Origin: Methylobacterium soli
GTDB taxonomy: Bacteria; Pseudomonadota; Alphaproteobacteria; Rhizobiales; Beijerinckiaceae
Assembly (NCBI RefSeq): GCF_008806385.1
Contig: NZ_VZZK01000006.1
Location: 1 to 64,000, forward strand
Length of the DNA stretch: 64,000 nucleotides
Direction of reading: 5' to 3'
Under the pieces are notes generated by a model that saw only the letters and a program-made list of their open reading frames with translations, made no database searches and was not told where the DNA came from. Shown here piece after piece: positions 33,886-43,501 of this stretch. The position numbers and the translations under genes are program-made. The first letter of the stretch is position 1. Each line of letters begins with the position of its first letter.

Positions 33886-35774
33886 GCGGCGCCCCCACGC
33901 GCCGCACCCTCCTCCTCGGCGCCGGATGGCTCGGGGCCGGGACGCTCGCTGGCGTGGGCGGCCTGCCCCGCGCCGGCCGGGCGCAGGCGGCGCCCCCCCC
34001 CGAGGCGCGCATCGCCCACGGCCTGTCGAGCTTCGGCGAGCTGAAATACCCGGCGGGGTTCCAGAATTTCGACTACGTGAACCCGGCGGCCCCGAAGGGC
34101 GGCCGGTTCTCGGCGCAGCTCGCCGCGACCTTCGGCAACCAGGCCTCCGATACCTTCAACACGCTGAACGTCTACGTCCTGCGCGGCGAGGGTGCTGCCG
34201 GGATGAACCTCACCTTCGACACCCTGATGGTGCGGGCCCTGGACGAGCCGGACGCGCTCTACGGCCTGCTGGCCCGCTCAGTGGAGATCAGCCCCGACGG
34301 CCTCACCTACACGTTCCGGCTGCGGCCGCAGGCGCGTTTCCACGACGGCACGCGGCTGACCGCGCGCGACGTCGCCTTCTCGCTGAAGCTCCTGAAGGAG
34401 AAGGGCCATCCCGAGATCGCGCAGGTGATCCGCGACATGGCGGATGCGGTGGCGACCGACGACGCGACCGTCACGGTGACCTTCGCGCCCGGCCGCAGCC
34501 GCGACCTGCCCCTCGTGATCGCGACGCTGCCGGTCTTCTCCGCCGCCTATTACGCGGGGCGCGACTTCGAGGCCTCGACGCTGGAGCCGCCGCTCGGCTC
34601 CGGCCCCTATCAGGTCGGACGCCTCGATGTCGGGCGCTTCATCGAGTTCGAGCGGGTGCGCGATTACTGGGGCGACGATCTGCCGGTGACTGCCGGCCAG
34701 AACAATTTCGACGCCATCCGGTACGAGTATTTCCGCGATCGGCAGGTCGCCTTCGAGGCCTTCAAGAGCGGCGCCTTCACCTTCCGGGAGGAGTTCACCG
34801 CCCGGGTCTGGGCCACGGGCTACGATCTCCCGGCCGTCGCCGAGGGCCGCATCGTGCGTGCCACCATCGCGGACGCGACGCCCTCGGGCACGCAGGGCTG
34901 GTGGATCAACACCCGCCGCGAGGCCTTTCGCGATCCCCGGGTGCGCGAGGCGATCGGCCTCTGCTTCGATTTCGAGTGGACGAACCGCAATCTGATGTTC
35001 GGGGCCTATACCCGCACCGCCTCGTTCTTCGAGAATTCCGACCTCAAGGCGACGGGCAAGCCCTCGGCGGAGGAGCTCGCCTTGCTCGACCCGATCCGCC
35101 AGAACCTGCCGGCCGAGGTCTTCGACGACGCCTGGACGCCGCCTGTCTCGGACGGCTCGGGCCAGGACCGGGCGCTCCTCAGCCGCGCCGTGGCGCTCCT
35201 GCGCGAGGCCGGCTGCACCCGCGACGGCGGCACCCTCCGGCTCCCCGGCGGCAAGCCGCTCGAGATCGAGTTCCTCGACTCCGATCCGGCGCTGGAGCCG
35301 CACACCCACCCGTTCATCCGCAATCTCGGGCTGATCGGGATCAAGGCCGCGATCCGCAACGTCGACCCGTCGCAATACCAGTCGCGCCTGAAGGATTTCG
35401 ACTTCGATCTCACGGTGCGCCGCTTCTCGAACGGGATGACGCCGGGCGCGGAGCTGCGCGAGGCCTATGGCTCGGGCTCGGCCGGGACCCAGGGCTCGAA
35501 CAACCTCGCGGGCGTGGCGAGCCCGGCCATCGACGCCCTCCTCGACCGGATCGCCGACGCCGCCTCGCGCGCCGACCTCGTCAGCGCCTGCCGGGCCCTC
35601 GACCGCTGCCTGCGGGCGGGGCGCTACTGGGTGCCGATGTGGTATTCGGCCTCGCACCGCATCGCGGTCTGGGACGTCTATGGCCGCCCGGCGCTCGGCC
35701 CGAAATACGGCCTCGGCGTCCCGGGCGTCTGGTGGTACGAGGCAGACCGGGCCCGCAGGATCGGCCGGAACTGA
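33882..35774 (+). CDS. Family 5 extracellular solute-binding protein, YejA-like (second)
   Basis: 630 residues from TTG at 33882, overlapping the preceding stop by four bases, which implies translational coupling. The N-terminus APTRRTLLLGAGWLGAG is a Tat-type signal. SSFGELKYPAGFQNFDYVNPA and DFDLTVRRFSNGMTPG match the paralogue just upstream, so the pair arose by tandem duplication and then diverged. Periplasmic, same importer. The two may see different peptides. Confidence 0.92.
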   Translation: MSGAPTRRTLLLGAGWLGAGTLAGVGGLPRAGRAQAAPPPEARIAHGLSSFGELKYPAGFQNFDYVNPAAPKGGRFSAQLAATFGNQASDTFNTLNVYVLRGEGAAGMNLTFDTLMVRALDEPDALYGLLARSVEISPDGLTYTFRLRPQARFHDGTRLTARDVAFSLKLLKEKGHPEIAQVIRDMADAVATDDATVTVTFAPGRSRDLPLVIATLPVFSAAYYAGRDFEASTLEPPLGSGPYQVGRLDVGRFIEFERVRDYWGDDLPVTAGQNNFDAIRYEYFRDRQVAFEAFKSGAFTFREEFTARVWATGYDLPAVAEGRIVRATIADATPSGTQGWWINTRREAFRDPRVREAIGLCFDFEWTNRNLMFGAYTRTASFFENSDLKATGKPSAEELALLDPIRQNLPAEVFDDAWTPPVSDGSGQDRALLSRAVALLREAGCTRDGGTLRLPGGKPLEIEFLDSDPALEPHTHPFIRNLGLIGIKAAIRNVDPSQYQSRLKDFDFDLTVRRFSNGMTPGAELREAYGSGSAGTQGSNNLAGVASPAIDALLDRIADAASRADLVSACRALDRCLRAGRYWVPMWYSASHRIAVWDVYGRPALGPKYGLGVPGVWWYEADRARRIGRN

Positions 35775-35782
35775 GGGGGCCC

Positions 35783-36886
35783 ATGCTCAGCTACGTCCTG
35801 CGCCGCATCGCCCTGATGATCCCGACCCTGTTCGGGATCATGCTGATCACCTTCGCGATCGTGCAATTCGCTCCCGGCGGGCCGGTCGAGCGCGTGCTGG
35901 CCCAGCTCCAGGGCCAGGGCGACGGCGCGCTCTCGCGGGTCACCGGCGGCGCGGGGGATCTTGGCGGCGGCGGCGCCAACCGGGCCGGCGGCGAGACGAA
36001 TGCGAAGTATCGCGGCGCGCAGGGGCTCAGCCCGCAATTCATCGCCAAGCTCGAGCAGCAATTCGGCTTCGACAAGCCGGCGCCCGAGCGCTTCGCCAAG
36101 ATGCTCTGGGACTACGCCCGGTTCGATTTCGGACGCAGCTATTTTCGCGACGTCACGGTGCTGCAGCTCATCCGCGAGCGCCTGCCGGTCTCGGTCTCGC
36201 TCGGCCTCTGGATGACGCTCCTGTCCTACGCGATCTCGATCCCGCTCGGCATCCGCAAGGCCGTCAAGGACGGCTCCCGCTTCGACCTCTGGACCTCCTT
36301 CGTGGTCATCATCGGCTACGCGATCCCGGGTTTCCTGTTCGGCCTGATGCTGATCATCCTGTTTTCGGGCGGCTCGTTCTTCCAGATCTTCCCCCTGCGC
36401 GGCCTCACCAGCGAGGGTTGGGAGAGCTTCAGCCTGGCCCAGAAGATCGCTGATTACGCCTGGCACATGGTGCTGCCGCTGACCGCCCTCGTGATCGGCG
36501 CCTTCGCGACCTCGACGCTGCTGACCAAGAACTCCTTCCTGGACGAGATCCGCAAGCAATACGTCATGACCGCCCGGATGAAGGGCCTGAGCGAGCGCCG
36601 CGTCCTCTACGGGCACGTCTTCCGCAACGCCATGCTGATCGTGGTGGCCGGCTTCCCCGGCGCCTTCATCTCGGCCTTCTTCACCGGCTCGCTCCTGATC
36701 GAGACGATCTTCAGCCTCGACGGCCTCGGGCTGCTCTCGTTCCAGTCCATCGTCGGGCGCGACTACCCGGTGGTGTTTGCTACCCTCTACATCTTCTCGC
36801 TGATGGGGCTCGCGGTGAACCTCCTCTCCGACATGATCTATGTCTGGATCGATCCGCGCATCGACTTCTCGGCCCGGGCGACCTGA
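35783..36886 (+). CDS. yejB: ABC transporter permease YejB
   Basis: 367 residues from ATG at 35783, eight bases after the binding-protein stop. Six membrane helices; the first, MLSYVLRRIALMIPTLFGIM, is typical of DppB/YejB permeases. The cytoplasmic EAA loop lies in LDEIRKQYVMTARMKGLSER, which contacts the ATPase. A Gly-rich loop after helix 1 (residues about 50-75) is longer than in DppB, as in YejB. The partner permease YejE and ATPase YejF are not in this window; a GNAT gene follows instead. Confidence 0.93.
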   Translation: MLSYVLRRIALMIPTLFGIMLITFAIVQFAPGGPVERVLAQLQGQGDGALSRVTGGAGDLGGGGANRAGGETNAKYRGAQGLSPQFIAKLEQQFGFDKPAPERFAKMLWDYARFDFGRSYFRDVTVLQLIRERLPVSVSLGLWMTLLSYAISIPLGIRKAVKDGSRFDLWTSFVVIIGYAIPGFLFGLMLIILFSGGSFFQIFPLRGLTSEGWESFSLAQKIADYAWHMVLPLTALVIGAFATSTLLTKNSFLDEIRKQYVMTARMKGLSERRVLYGHVFRNAMLIVVAGFPGAFISAFFTGSLLIETIFSLDGLGLLSFQSIVGRDYPVVFATLYIFSLMGLAVNLLSDMIYVWIDPRIDFSARAT

Positions 36887-36995
36887 GGCGGGGCTCGCGG
36901 CCGCGCCGCCCCGGAACGACCCGGCGCGCAACGCCCGATTTGCAGGCCATCGCCCCCGCTGCTATCGGGCGCCTCTCCCGCCTCGGAACTCGCGC

Positions 36996-37502
36996 GTGTC
37001 CCCGCTCTCCCTCGTCATCCGGCCCGAGCACCCCGACGACGGGCCGGCCATCGAGCGCCTCCATGCCCGCGCCTTCGGGCCGGGCCGCTTCGCCCGCACC
37101 CCCTACCGCCTGCGCGAGGGCGTGGGGCACCTGCCCGATCTCAGCTTCACGGCGCTCGTCGGCACCTATCTGGTCGGCTCGGTCCGGATCGGGCCGGCTT
37201 TGGCTGGGGCGGAGCCGCTCCTCGTCCTCGGGCCGCTGACGGTCGATCCGAGCTTCGACGGGCGCGGCATCGGCGCCGGCCTGATGCGCGCGAGCCTCGA
37301 CGCGGCGCGCGCCGGCGGCCACGGCCTCGTGATCCTGGTGGGCGACGCCCCGTATTATACTCGGTTCGGCTTCACGCCGGTGCCGCCGGGGCACCTGACC
37401 CTTCCGGGGCCCGTCGACCCTGCCCGCTTCCTCTGGCTGGAACTGACCGCGGGGGCCTGCGCCCGAACCCGCGGGAACGTCGCGGTCGCCCTCGCGCGTT
37501 GA
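36996..37502 (+). CDS. GNAT-family N-acetyltransferase (YhbS-like)
   Basis: 168 residues from GTG at 36996. The acetyl-CoA motif is LTVDPSFDGRGIGAGLMRASL near residue 82, followed by GHGLVILVGDAPYYTRFGF, the usual YhbS-type ending where a Tyr-rich turn precedes the last strand. Substrate unknown. Its last codons and stop are the first unit of a 15-16-bp tandem repeat that runs into the next gene's upstream region. Confidence 0.88.
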   Translation: MSPLSLVIRPEHPDDGPAIERLHARAFGPGRFARTPYRLREGVGHLPDLSFTALVGTYLVGSVRIGPALAGAEPLLVLGPLTVDPSFDGRGIGAGLMRASLDAARAGGHGLVILVGDAPYYTRFGFTPVPPGHLTLPGPVDPARFLWLELTAGACARTRGNVAVALAR

Positions 37503-37584
37503 GCCTCGGCGCGTTGAGGCCTGACGCCCCGATCCCTGGCGCCCCGATCCCTGGCGCTTTGATTCCTGGCGCGTTGAGGCTTGG
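37494..37584 (+). repeat. 15-16-bp tandem repeat, about 6 copies, over the GNAT stop codon
   Basis: Units start at 37494, 37509, 37525, 37540, 37555 and 37570. The first and last units share GCGTTGAGGC or close variants (with the stop TGA of the GNAT gene in unit 1), and the middle three share CGCCCCGATCCCTGG. The hydrolase frame stays open through the array, where it would read as PIPGA repeats. Confidence 0.9.
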
Positions 37585-37615
37585 CGCGTGGGCGCCCGAA
37601 CCGGAGACCGACGCG

Positions 37616-38506
37616 ATGGCGGGGGAGATTCGGCACGAGACGGTCGAGGCCAACGGCGTGCGCCTCCACGTCGCCAGCACGGGGCGCGGCGCGCCCCTGG
37701 TGTTCCTTCACGGCTGGCCGGAATTCTGGCTCACCTGGGAGCCCGTGATGGCGCGGCTTGCCGGGCGCTTCACCTGCATCGCCCCGGATTTCCGCGGCTT
37801 CGGGGCCAGCGACAAGCCCGATCCGCACTCCTCCGATCAGGTCGGCGCCGCGGTGCACGCCGCCGATATCGTGGCGCTCCTCGATCGGCTCGGCCTCGCC
37901 CGCGCCGGCTTCGTCGGGCACGATGTCGGAGCCTACGTGGCCCAGGAACTCGGCCGCGCGGCGCCGGAGCGGATCGCGGGGTTGTTCTTCTTCAACTGCC
38001 CCTATCCGGGCATCGGCCCGCGCCTCGGCGTACCCGGGATGCTGGCGGAGATCTGGTACCAATCCTTCCACCAGAAGCCCTTCGCGGCCGCCTTGGTGGG
38101 GTCCTCGCGAGAAGCCTGCCGGCTCCATATCGGGCATTTCCTGCGGCACTGGGCCGGCGGCAACCCGGCGGCCTTCGACGACGTGCTGGAGGCCTTCGTC
38201 GACAACTTCCTCCAGCCCGGCAACCTTCAGGGCGGCTTCAACTGGTATTGCAGCCAGAATGCGGGGCGCCTCGCGATGATCCGCGGCGAGGCCCCGCGCC
38301 TGCCCCCGATCACCCGGCCGGCCTGCGTGCGCTGGGGCGTGCGGGACCCGCTCTTCCCCTATGCCTGGACCGACCGCCTCGGCGTGACCTTCGCGGATCT
38401 CGACCTCGCGCCGTTCGAGGGCGCGGGCCATTTCCCGCACCGGGAGAGGCCGGACGCCGCGGCGGCCGAGATCGCGCGGTTCTTCGAGGGCGCGGGACGG
38501 ATCTGA
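37616..38506 (+). CDS. Alpha/beta hydrolase (epoxide hydrolase/dehalogenase type)
   Basis: 296 residues from ATG at 37616, with GGAGA nine bases upstream; the frame extends 39 codons further through the tandem repeat. Oxyanion-hole motif HGWPEFWLTW, nucleophile elbow GHDVGAYVA with Asp as nucleophile, and catalytic His in GAGHFPHRERPD. This combination is typical of soluble epoxide hydrolases and haloacetate dehalogenases rather than Ser esterases. Which reaction it catalyses cannot be decided. Confidence 0.88.
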   Translation: MAGEIRHETVEANGVRLHVASTGRGAPLVFLHGWPEFWLTWEPVMARLAGRFTCIAPDFRGFGASDKPDPHSSDQVGAAVHAADIVALLDRLGLARAGFVGHDVGAYVAQELGRAAPERIAGLFFFNCPYPGIGPRLGVPGMLAEIWYQSFHQKPFAAALVGSSREACRLHIGHFLRHWAGGNPAAFDDVLEAFVDNFLQPGNLQGGFNWYCSQNAGRLAMIRGEAPRLPPITRPACVRWGVRDPLFPYAWTDRLGVTFADLDLAPFEGAGHFPHRERPDAAAAEIARFFEGAGRI

Positions 38507-38546
38507 GGCGGGGGCCGAGCCTACGCCACATCCGCGACGGGGCGCC

Positions 38547-40628
38547 CTACGCCATCCGGCCCCGGCGCCCCTCCACCAGCCACATGGCCAGCACCGCGGC
38601 CGCGAGCGCGGCGAGGGCCGCGAGGCCGAGCGCCAGCGGGTAGACCTCGACGCCCCGGATGTTGGCGCTGTCGCTCGGGCGGAAGCCGATCCAGTCGGCA
38701 CCGCCGAGGCGGCCGCTGCGCACGCTCTGCAGGCGCGGCACGACCGTGCCGCCGGAATCCGCGACCCGGCGGATCGAGCCGCCCGTCGCCTCGCTCAGGG
38801 CCTTCATCCGCTCGGTGTCGCTGAACACGTCCGAGAGCTCGCGCGGATTGGCCGGCCCGACGCTGACGAAGGCCACGAGGCTGCCCGAGCGCAGGGTGTG
38901 GAGGCCGAGCTCGCTCGCCTCGAAGGTGGCGGAGAACTGGCCGGGCTCCGTCTGGCTGAGGGTCAGGGTCCGGCTGGTGCCGGTCGGGCCCGTGACGGTG
39001 ACGGGCTCGGCGCTGTCCGCCATGGTCTGGCGCTCGACCCGGACCTCGCGCCCATGGCCCGTCATCTGGGCGCGCAACGCCTCCTCCTCGAGGGCCGGCT
39101 CCTTCATCAGCCAATGCGCAAGGCGGCGCAGCAGGTCGAGATAGGGGCCGCCCTCCTGGTAGCCGCGGGCCCAGAGCCAGGCATGGTCGGACAGCAGCAG
39201 GGCCACCCGGCCCTTCTCCTCGCGGGAGAGCGCCAGGAGCGGCAGGTTGTTGGCGCCCGACAGGATCGGCTGGATGCCGGGCCGGGTCTGGGCCGAGACG
39301 ATGCGCAGCCAGTCGCCCCAGGCGGGGGGCGTCGCCTCCGAGCCCGGCAGGGCCCGGGTGACGGGATGGCGCGCGCCCGTGCCCGTGAGCGTCGCCTTGT
39401 AGGGCCGCTCGACCACGCGCCCGTTCGGATCGCCCGGGAGGATCGAGGACAGGCGCGTGCGCGCGAGGCTCGCCGACGAGGCGAATTCCGGCCCCGCCGC
39501 GATCAGCAGCGCGCCGCCGTCCTGAACGTAGCGGACGATGTTGTCGAAATAGGCCGAGGGCAGCACGCTCTGGTTGGCGTAGCGATCGAAGATGATGAGG
39601 TCGAAATCCTTGATCTTCTGGACGAACAGCTCGCGCGTCGGAAAGGCGATCAGGGAGAGCTCCGAGATCGGTGTGCCGTCCTGCTTCTCGGGCGGGCGCA
39701 GGATGGTGAAGTGCACGAGGTCGACATTGGCGTCGGATTTCAGGAGGTTGCGCCAGGTGCGCTCGCCCTGGTGCGGCTCGCCCGAGACGAGCAGCACTCG
39801 GAGCTTCTCGCGGATGCCCTCGATCGGCAGCACGGCGCGGTTGTTGACCGTGGTGAGCTCGCCCGGAAGCGGCTCCACCTCGATCTCCACGACGTTGGGC
39901 CCGCCATGCTCGATCTTGGTGGTCAGGCTGAAGGGCTGTCCGGTGGGGAAGCTGCGCCGCCCGATCTGCTCGCCGTCGCGGCGCACGGTGACGACCGCGT
40001 TGCCGGTGCCGCCGCGCTCCATCACCTCGGCGCGGATCGTCAGGTCGCGCCCGACGATGCCGAAGCGGGGGGCTTCGAGCAGCCTGATCTGCCGGTCGCG
40101 CTCGTCGGCATGGCCCGTCACCAGGACGTGGAGGGGCGCCTTGATGCCGAGCGCCGCGAGCGTCGGCGGGATGTCGTGCACGACGCCGTCGGTGAGCATC
40201 ACGACGCCCGCGAGCCGCTCGGGCGGCACGTCGGCCAGCGCCTGGGACAGGGCCGTGAACAGCTTCGTGCCGTCGTCGCCGTCGCGGGAATCCGGCACGT
40301 CGATGAAGCGCGGCTCGATGTTGGTGAGCGCGCCGAAGCGGCGCTGCAATTCGGCCCGCACCTGATCGGTCATGGCCGGGCGGTCGCCGAGGGCCTGCGA
40401 GCCCGAGCGGTCCACCACCACGGCGGCGATGTCCTTCACGGGCTCGCGATCCTCGCGCACGAGCGAGGGGTTGGCGATGGCCGCGAGCACCAGTGCCAGA
40501 ACCAGGGCGCGCAGGAAGGCCGTGCGGCCCCGGGCCACGAAGGCGAGGACGATGAACAGCGCGACCAGCACCGCGAAGGCCGCGATGGCCGGCCAGGGCA
40601 GGAGCGGGGTGAAGCTCAGGCTCAGCAT
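38547..40628 (-). CDS. Membrane protein with vWA/glutamine-amidotransferase-like domain
   Basis: 693 residues, last gene of the moxR operon. Two N-terminal membrane helices (LPWPAIAAFAVLVALFIVL and a second around LRALVLALVLAA), a periplasmic region opening with a vWA-like strand VVVDRSGSQ, a GATase1-like segment (LIIFDRYANQS, VQDGGALLIAAGPEF) without the catalytic Cys, a late Ig-like part, and a C-terminal helix. Conserved beside moxR-DUF58-DUF4159 in Alphaproteobacteria. Function unknown; probably part of an envelope complex assembled by the MoxR ATPase. Confidence 0.85.
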   Translation of the reverse strand: MLSLSFTPLLPWPAIAAFAVLVALFIVLAFVARGRTAFLRALVLALVLAAIANPSLVREDREPVKDIAAVVVDRSGSQALGDRPAMTDQVRAELQRRFGALTNIEPRFIDVPDSRDGDDGTKLFTALSQALADVPPERLAGVVMLTDGVVHDIPPTLAALGIKAPLHVLVTGHADERDRQIRLLEAPRFGIVGRDLTIRAEVMERGGTGNAVVTVRRDGEQIGRRSFPTGQPFSLTTKIEHGGPNVVEIEVEPLPGELTTVNNRAVLPIEGIREKLRVLLVSGEPHQGERTWRNLLKSDANVDLVHFTILRPPEKQDGTPISELSLIAFPTRELFVQKIKDFDLIIFDRYANQSVLPSAYFDNIVRYVQDGGALLIAAGPEFASSASLARTRLSSILPGDPNGRVVERPYKATLTGTGARHPVTRALPGSEATPPAWGDWLRIVSAQTRPGIQPILSGANNLPLLALSREEKGRVALLLSDHAWLWARGYQEGGPYLDLLRRLAHWLMKEPALEEEALRAQMTGHGREVRVERQTMADSAEPVTVTGPTGTSRTLTLSQTEPGQFSATFEASELGLHTLRSGSLVAFVSVGPANPRELSDVFSDTERMKALSEATGGSIRRVADSGGTVVPRLQSVRSGRLGGADWIGFRPSDSANIRGVEVYPLALGLAALAALAAAVLAMWLVEGRRGRMA

Positions 40629-40659
40629 GGGAATGCGGCCTCGGCGGGCATGAGCGGAA

Positions 40660-43491
40660 TCATTGGCCGAGGCGCTCCAGGAGGGCCGGCACGTGGACCT
40701 GATCGGCCTTGTAGTTCCCGGTGAGCGTGTACATCACGATGTTGATGCCGCCGCGGAAGGCCATCTCGCGCTGGCGCTGGTCGCCGCCGACCACGGGATA
40801 GAGCGCCTCGCCCCGCCGCCCGACCGCCCAGGCGGCGGCGAGGTCGTTGCTCGTGATCAGGATCGGGCTGACGCCGTCGCCGGCCCGCGCGGGGCGGCGC
40901 TCCGCGCCCTCCGCGGCGGGGGGCAGCGCCTCCACCCAGGTCTGGCCCGTGGCGTAGCGGCCCGGGAAGGTGTCGACGAGGTAGAAGGCCTTGGTCAGGA
41001 CGTGGTCGATCGGCACCGGCTCCAATTCCGGCACTTCGAGGGTGCTCAGCATCTTGCGCAGATAGGCGGCTTCCGGTGTCGGGGGCGCGCCCGGGCGGGC
41101 GGTCAGCCCGTCGCGGGTATCGAACAGGACCGTGCCGCCGTTGCGCATGAAGGCGTCGATGCGCCGGATCGCGGCCTCGCTCGGCTGCGGGCGGCCCGGC
41201 GCGATCGGCCAGTAGATCAGCGGGTAGAAGGCGAGCTCGTCCTTGGTCGGGTCGAGGCCGGCCGGCTCGCCGGGCTCCAGGGCCGTGCGGGTGGCGAGCA
41301 TCTGCGTCAGGCCGGTGAGCCCGGCCCGGCTCGCCTCGTCGATCGCGGCATCGCCCGTGATCACGTAGGCGAGGCGCGTCACCAGGGCCGATTCGAAGCC
41401 GTTGGGGCGGTTGGCCGGGGGCTCCTCCGCCCGGGCCGGGCCGGGGCCGATGAGGGCGGCGAGCGCCGTCACCGCGAGGGCGAGCGCCGCGCCCCGGCTG
41501 CCGAGGCGCCCGATCAGGCCGCCGGAGGACCGGCTCAGGAAGCCGCCGAGCCAGAGGCCGGCCAGCGTGTCGAGGATGAGCAGCATCAACGCAAGGGTGA
41601 AGAGGAAGGCGCGCAGGTCAAGGGTCTCGGCCCCCGCGAGCGAGCCGATCCGGGCGCCCGCGAGGCTCGCGAGGTCGAGGGCCTTGAGGCGGTCGTCGGG
41701 CTTCAGCGCGTTGACGGCGATGCCGCCGTCGGCCGGTCCGTAGAAGCCCGGCGGGTGGTCATGCGTCGCCCGGTCGCCGTAATCGGCCGAGACCGCGGTG
41801 GCGCCGGCGGGCGGGCTGCCCAGGGCCCCGAAGCCGTCGAGGGTGAGGCGCGGGGCGAGGATCGCGGCGGCAGGGCGCGGACCGCCCTCGGTGACCGGCG
41901 CCGCGGCGCTTCCGGCAAGGCCCACGACCCGACGCAGCATGTCGATGAAGAGCCCCGACAGCGGCAGGTTCGACCACGTGGTGTCGGCGGTGACGTGGAA
42001 CAGGACCACCAGCCCCTGGCCCCGCTTCTCGGCGGTGACGATGGGCGTGCCATCCTGCAGCGAGGCCCAGGTCCGGCTCGGCAGGTCGCCGTCAGGCTCC
42101 GCCAGGATCTGGCGGCGCACGCCGATATCGGCCGGCGGCACCAGCCCGGCGAAGGGGCTCTCGGGCGCGAAGGCCGCCAGCGTCTTGGGGCTGTCCCAGG
42201 ACAGGGTGCCGCCGAGCGTCCGGCCGCCTCGGCGCAGGCGCACCGGCACCAGAGGATCGTTGCCGGCGGCGAGGCGCGGGCCGGCGAAGCGCAGGAGCAG
42301 GCCGCCCGCATCGACGAACGCCGTCACCCGCGCGCGGGTCTGCTCGTCCAGCGCCCCGACATCGGCGAGCACCAGCACCGAGACCTGATTGTCGAGGAGC
42401 TGCGCGATCGACTCGGCGATGCCCTTGGCGCCGCGCGGCTCCTGCACGTCGGCGAACGGCGTCAGCGCCTTGGCCAGGTAGTAGGTCGGCGCCAGCAGCG
42501 GCTGGGCCTGGTCGCTGGTGCCCCCGAAGACGAGCCCGACCCGGCGGCGCTTGCCGCGCTCATCCATCAGGGTCACGGCGCCGGCCGAGCGCTCGCCGGC
42601 GATCTCCAGGCGGGCGATGCTGTTGCGCAGCTCCACCGGCAGGTCGAAGCCGATCTCGCCCTCGGTGGCGCCGGCGGCGAAGCGGAAATCGTGCTCGGCC
42701 AGCGGCAGGCCTTTCTGGTCGAGGGCCCGGACGAGGCCGGTGTCGCGGCCGTTCGGGCCCGCGCGCAGGACATGCGCGGTCAGGCGCCCGCCGGATTCCG
42801 CCCCGGTGATCGCCAGGGCCGGGGGCTGATCGGCCTTGAGGATCGTGAGCGCCGCCCCGTGCTTCGTGGCGAGCGCTTCGAGGTCCTTGGCGAAGCCGCC
42901 CTCCCCGGTCCCGGAGACGCCGTCGCTGATCCAGATCAGGGCGGCGCCCGGCACGCGTTCGAGGAAGCTCGCGATCGCGGACAGGTGCACGCCCCGGTCG
43001 CCGAGATGGGGCCGTGGCGCGACGGCGCGGAGCCGCTCCAGGGCGGCGGCCGGGGTCTTGGCCTCGAAGGCTGCCGCCGGATCGGCCGTCGGCAGGAGCG
43101 CGACCGGCCGCCCGTCGCGGGCCGCCCCCTCGATGGCGTCGACCGCGACCCGCATGCGCGCGCGCCAGTCATTCGCGGCCGCGAAGCCGTTGTCGATCAG
43201 GACGAGGAGCGGCGTGCGCCCGCCCGACGCGCCGATCCCGGCCGGATTCCAGACCGGGCCCGACACCGCCAGGATCAGGGCGGCGGCGGCGAGCATGCGC
43301 AGGATCAGGAGCCAGGGCGGCGTGCGCGCCGGGGTCTCGCGCTGCGGCAGCAGGTCCGCCACGAGCTTCAGCGGCGGGAAGTCGATCCGGCGGGCGCGCG
43401 GCGGGGTCACCCGCAGCAGGAACCACAGGGCCGGCAGGGCGATCAGCGCGGCGAGCGCGAAGGGGGCGGCGAAGGTCAGCGGTCCGAGCAC
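40660..43491 (-). CDS. DUF4159 protein with N-terminal BatA domain
   Basis: 943 residues. Begins with the BatA-type membrane anchor (MLGPLTFAAPFALAALIALP; PPLKLVADLLPQRETP), then a vWA-like domain (LLVLIDNGFAAANDWRARM), long periplasmic segments, two helices near 640 and 670, and a C-terminal DUF4159 domain (ESALVTRLAYVITGDAAIDE; GGTVLFDTRDGL). Third gene of the moxR operon, 10 bases after the DUF58 gene. The family has no defined biochemistry; the DUF4159 part resembles an amidotransferase-fold domain. Confidence 0.88.
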   Translation of the reverse strand: MLGPLTFAAPFALAALIALPALWFLLRVTPPRARRIDFPPLKLVADLLPQRETPARTPPWLLILRMLAAAALILAVSGPVWNPAGIGASGGRTPLLVLIDNGFAAANDWRARMRVAVDAIEGAARDGRPVALLPTADPAAAFEAKTPAAALERLRAVAPRPHLGDRGVHLSAIASFLERVPGAALIWISDGVSGTGEGGFAKDLEALATKHGAALTILKADQPPALAITGAESGGRLTAHVLRAGPNGRDTGLVRALDQKGLPLAEHDFRFAAGATEGEIGFDLPVELRNSIARLEIAGERSAGAVTLMDERGKRRRVGLVFGGTSDQAQPLLAPTYYLAKALTPFADVQEPRGAKGIAESIAQLLDNQVSVLVLADVGALDEQTRARVTAFVDAGGLLLRFAGPRLAAGNDPLVPVRLRRGGRTLGGTLSWDSPKTLAAFAPESPFAGLVPPADIGVRRQILAEPDGDLPSRTWASLQDGTPIVTAEKRGQGLVVLFHVTADTTWSNLPLSGLFIDMLRRVVGLAGSAAAPVTEGGPRPAAAILAPRLTLDGFGALGSPPAGATAVSADYGDRATHDHPPGFYGPADGGIAVNALKPDDRLKALDLASLAGARIGSLAGAETLDLRAFLFTLALMLLILDTLAGLWLGGFLSRSSGGLIGRLGSRGAALALAVTALAALIGPGPARAEEPPANRPNGFESALVTRLAYVITGDAAIDEASRAGLTGLTQMLATRTALEPGEPAGLDPTKDELAFYPLIYWPIAPGRPQPSEAAIRRIDAFMRNGGTVLFDTRDGLTARPGAPPTPEAAYLRKMLSTLEVPELEPVPIDHVLTKAFYLVDTFPGRYATGQTWVEALPPAAEGAERRPARAGDGVSPILITSNDLAAAWAVGRRGEALYPVVGGDQRQREMAFRGGINIVMYTLTGNYKADQVHVPALLERLGQ

Positions 43492-43501
43492 GTCGCCCTC
43501 C

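Noticed and set aside
33926..36886. Apparent 986-codon fusion protein ending in YejB
   Set aside because: Its first two thirds are a different frame of the second YejA-like gene; YejB begins at the ATG at 35783 with its normal first helix.
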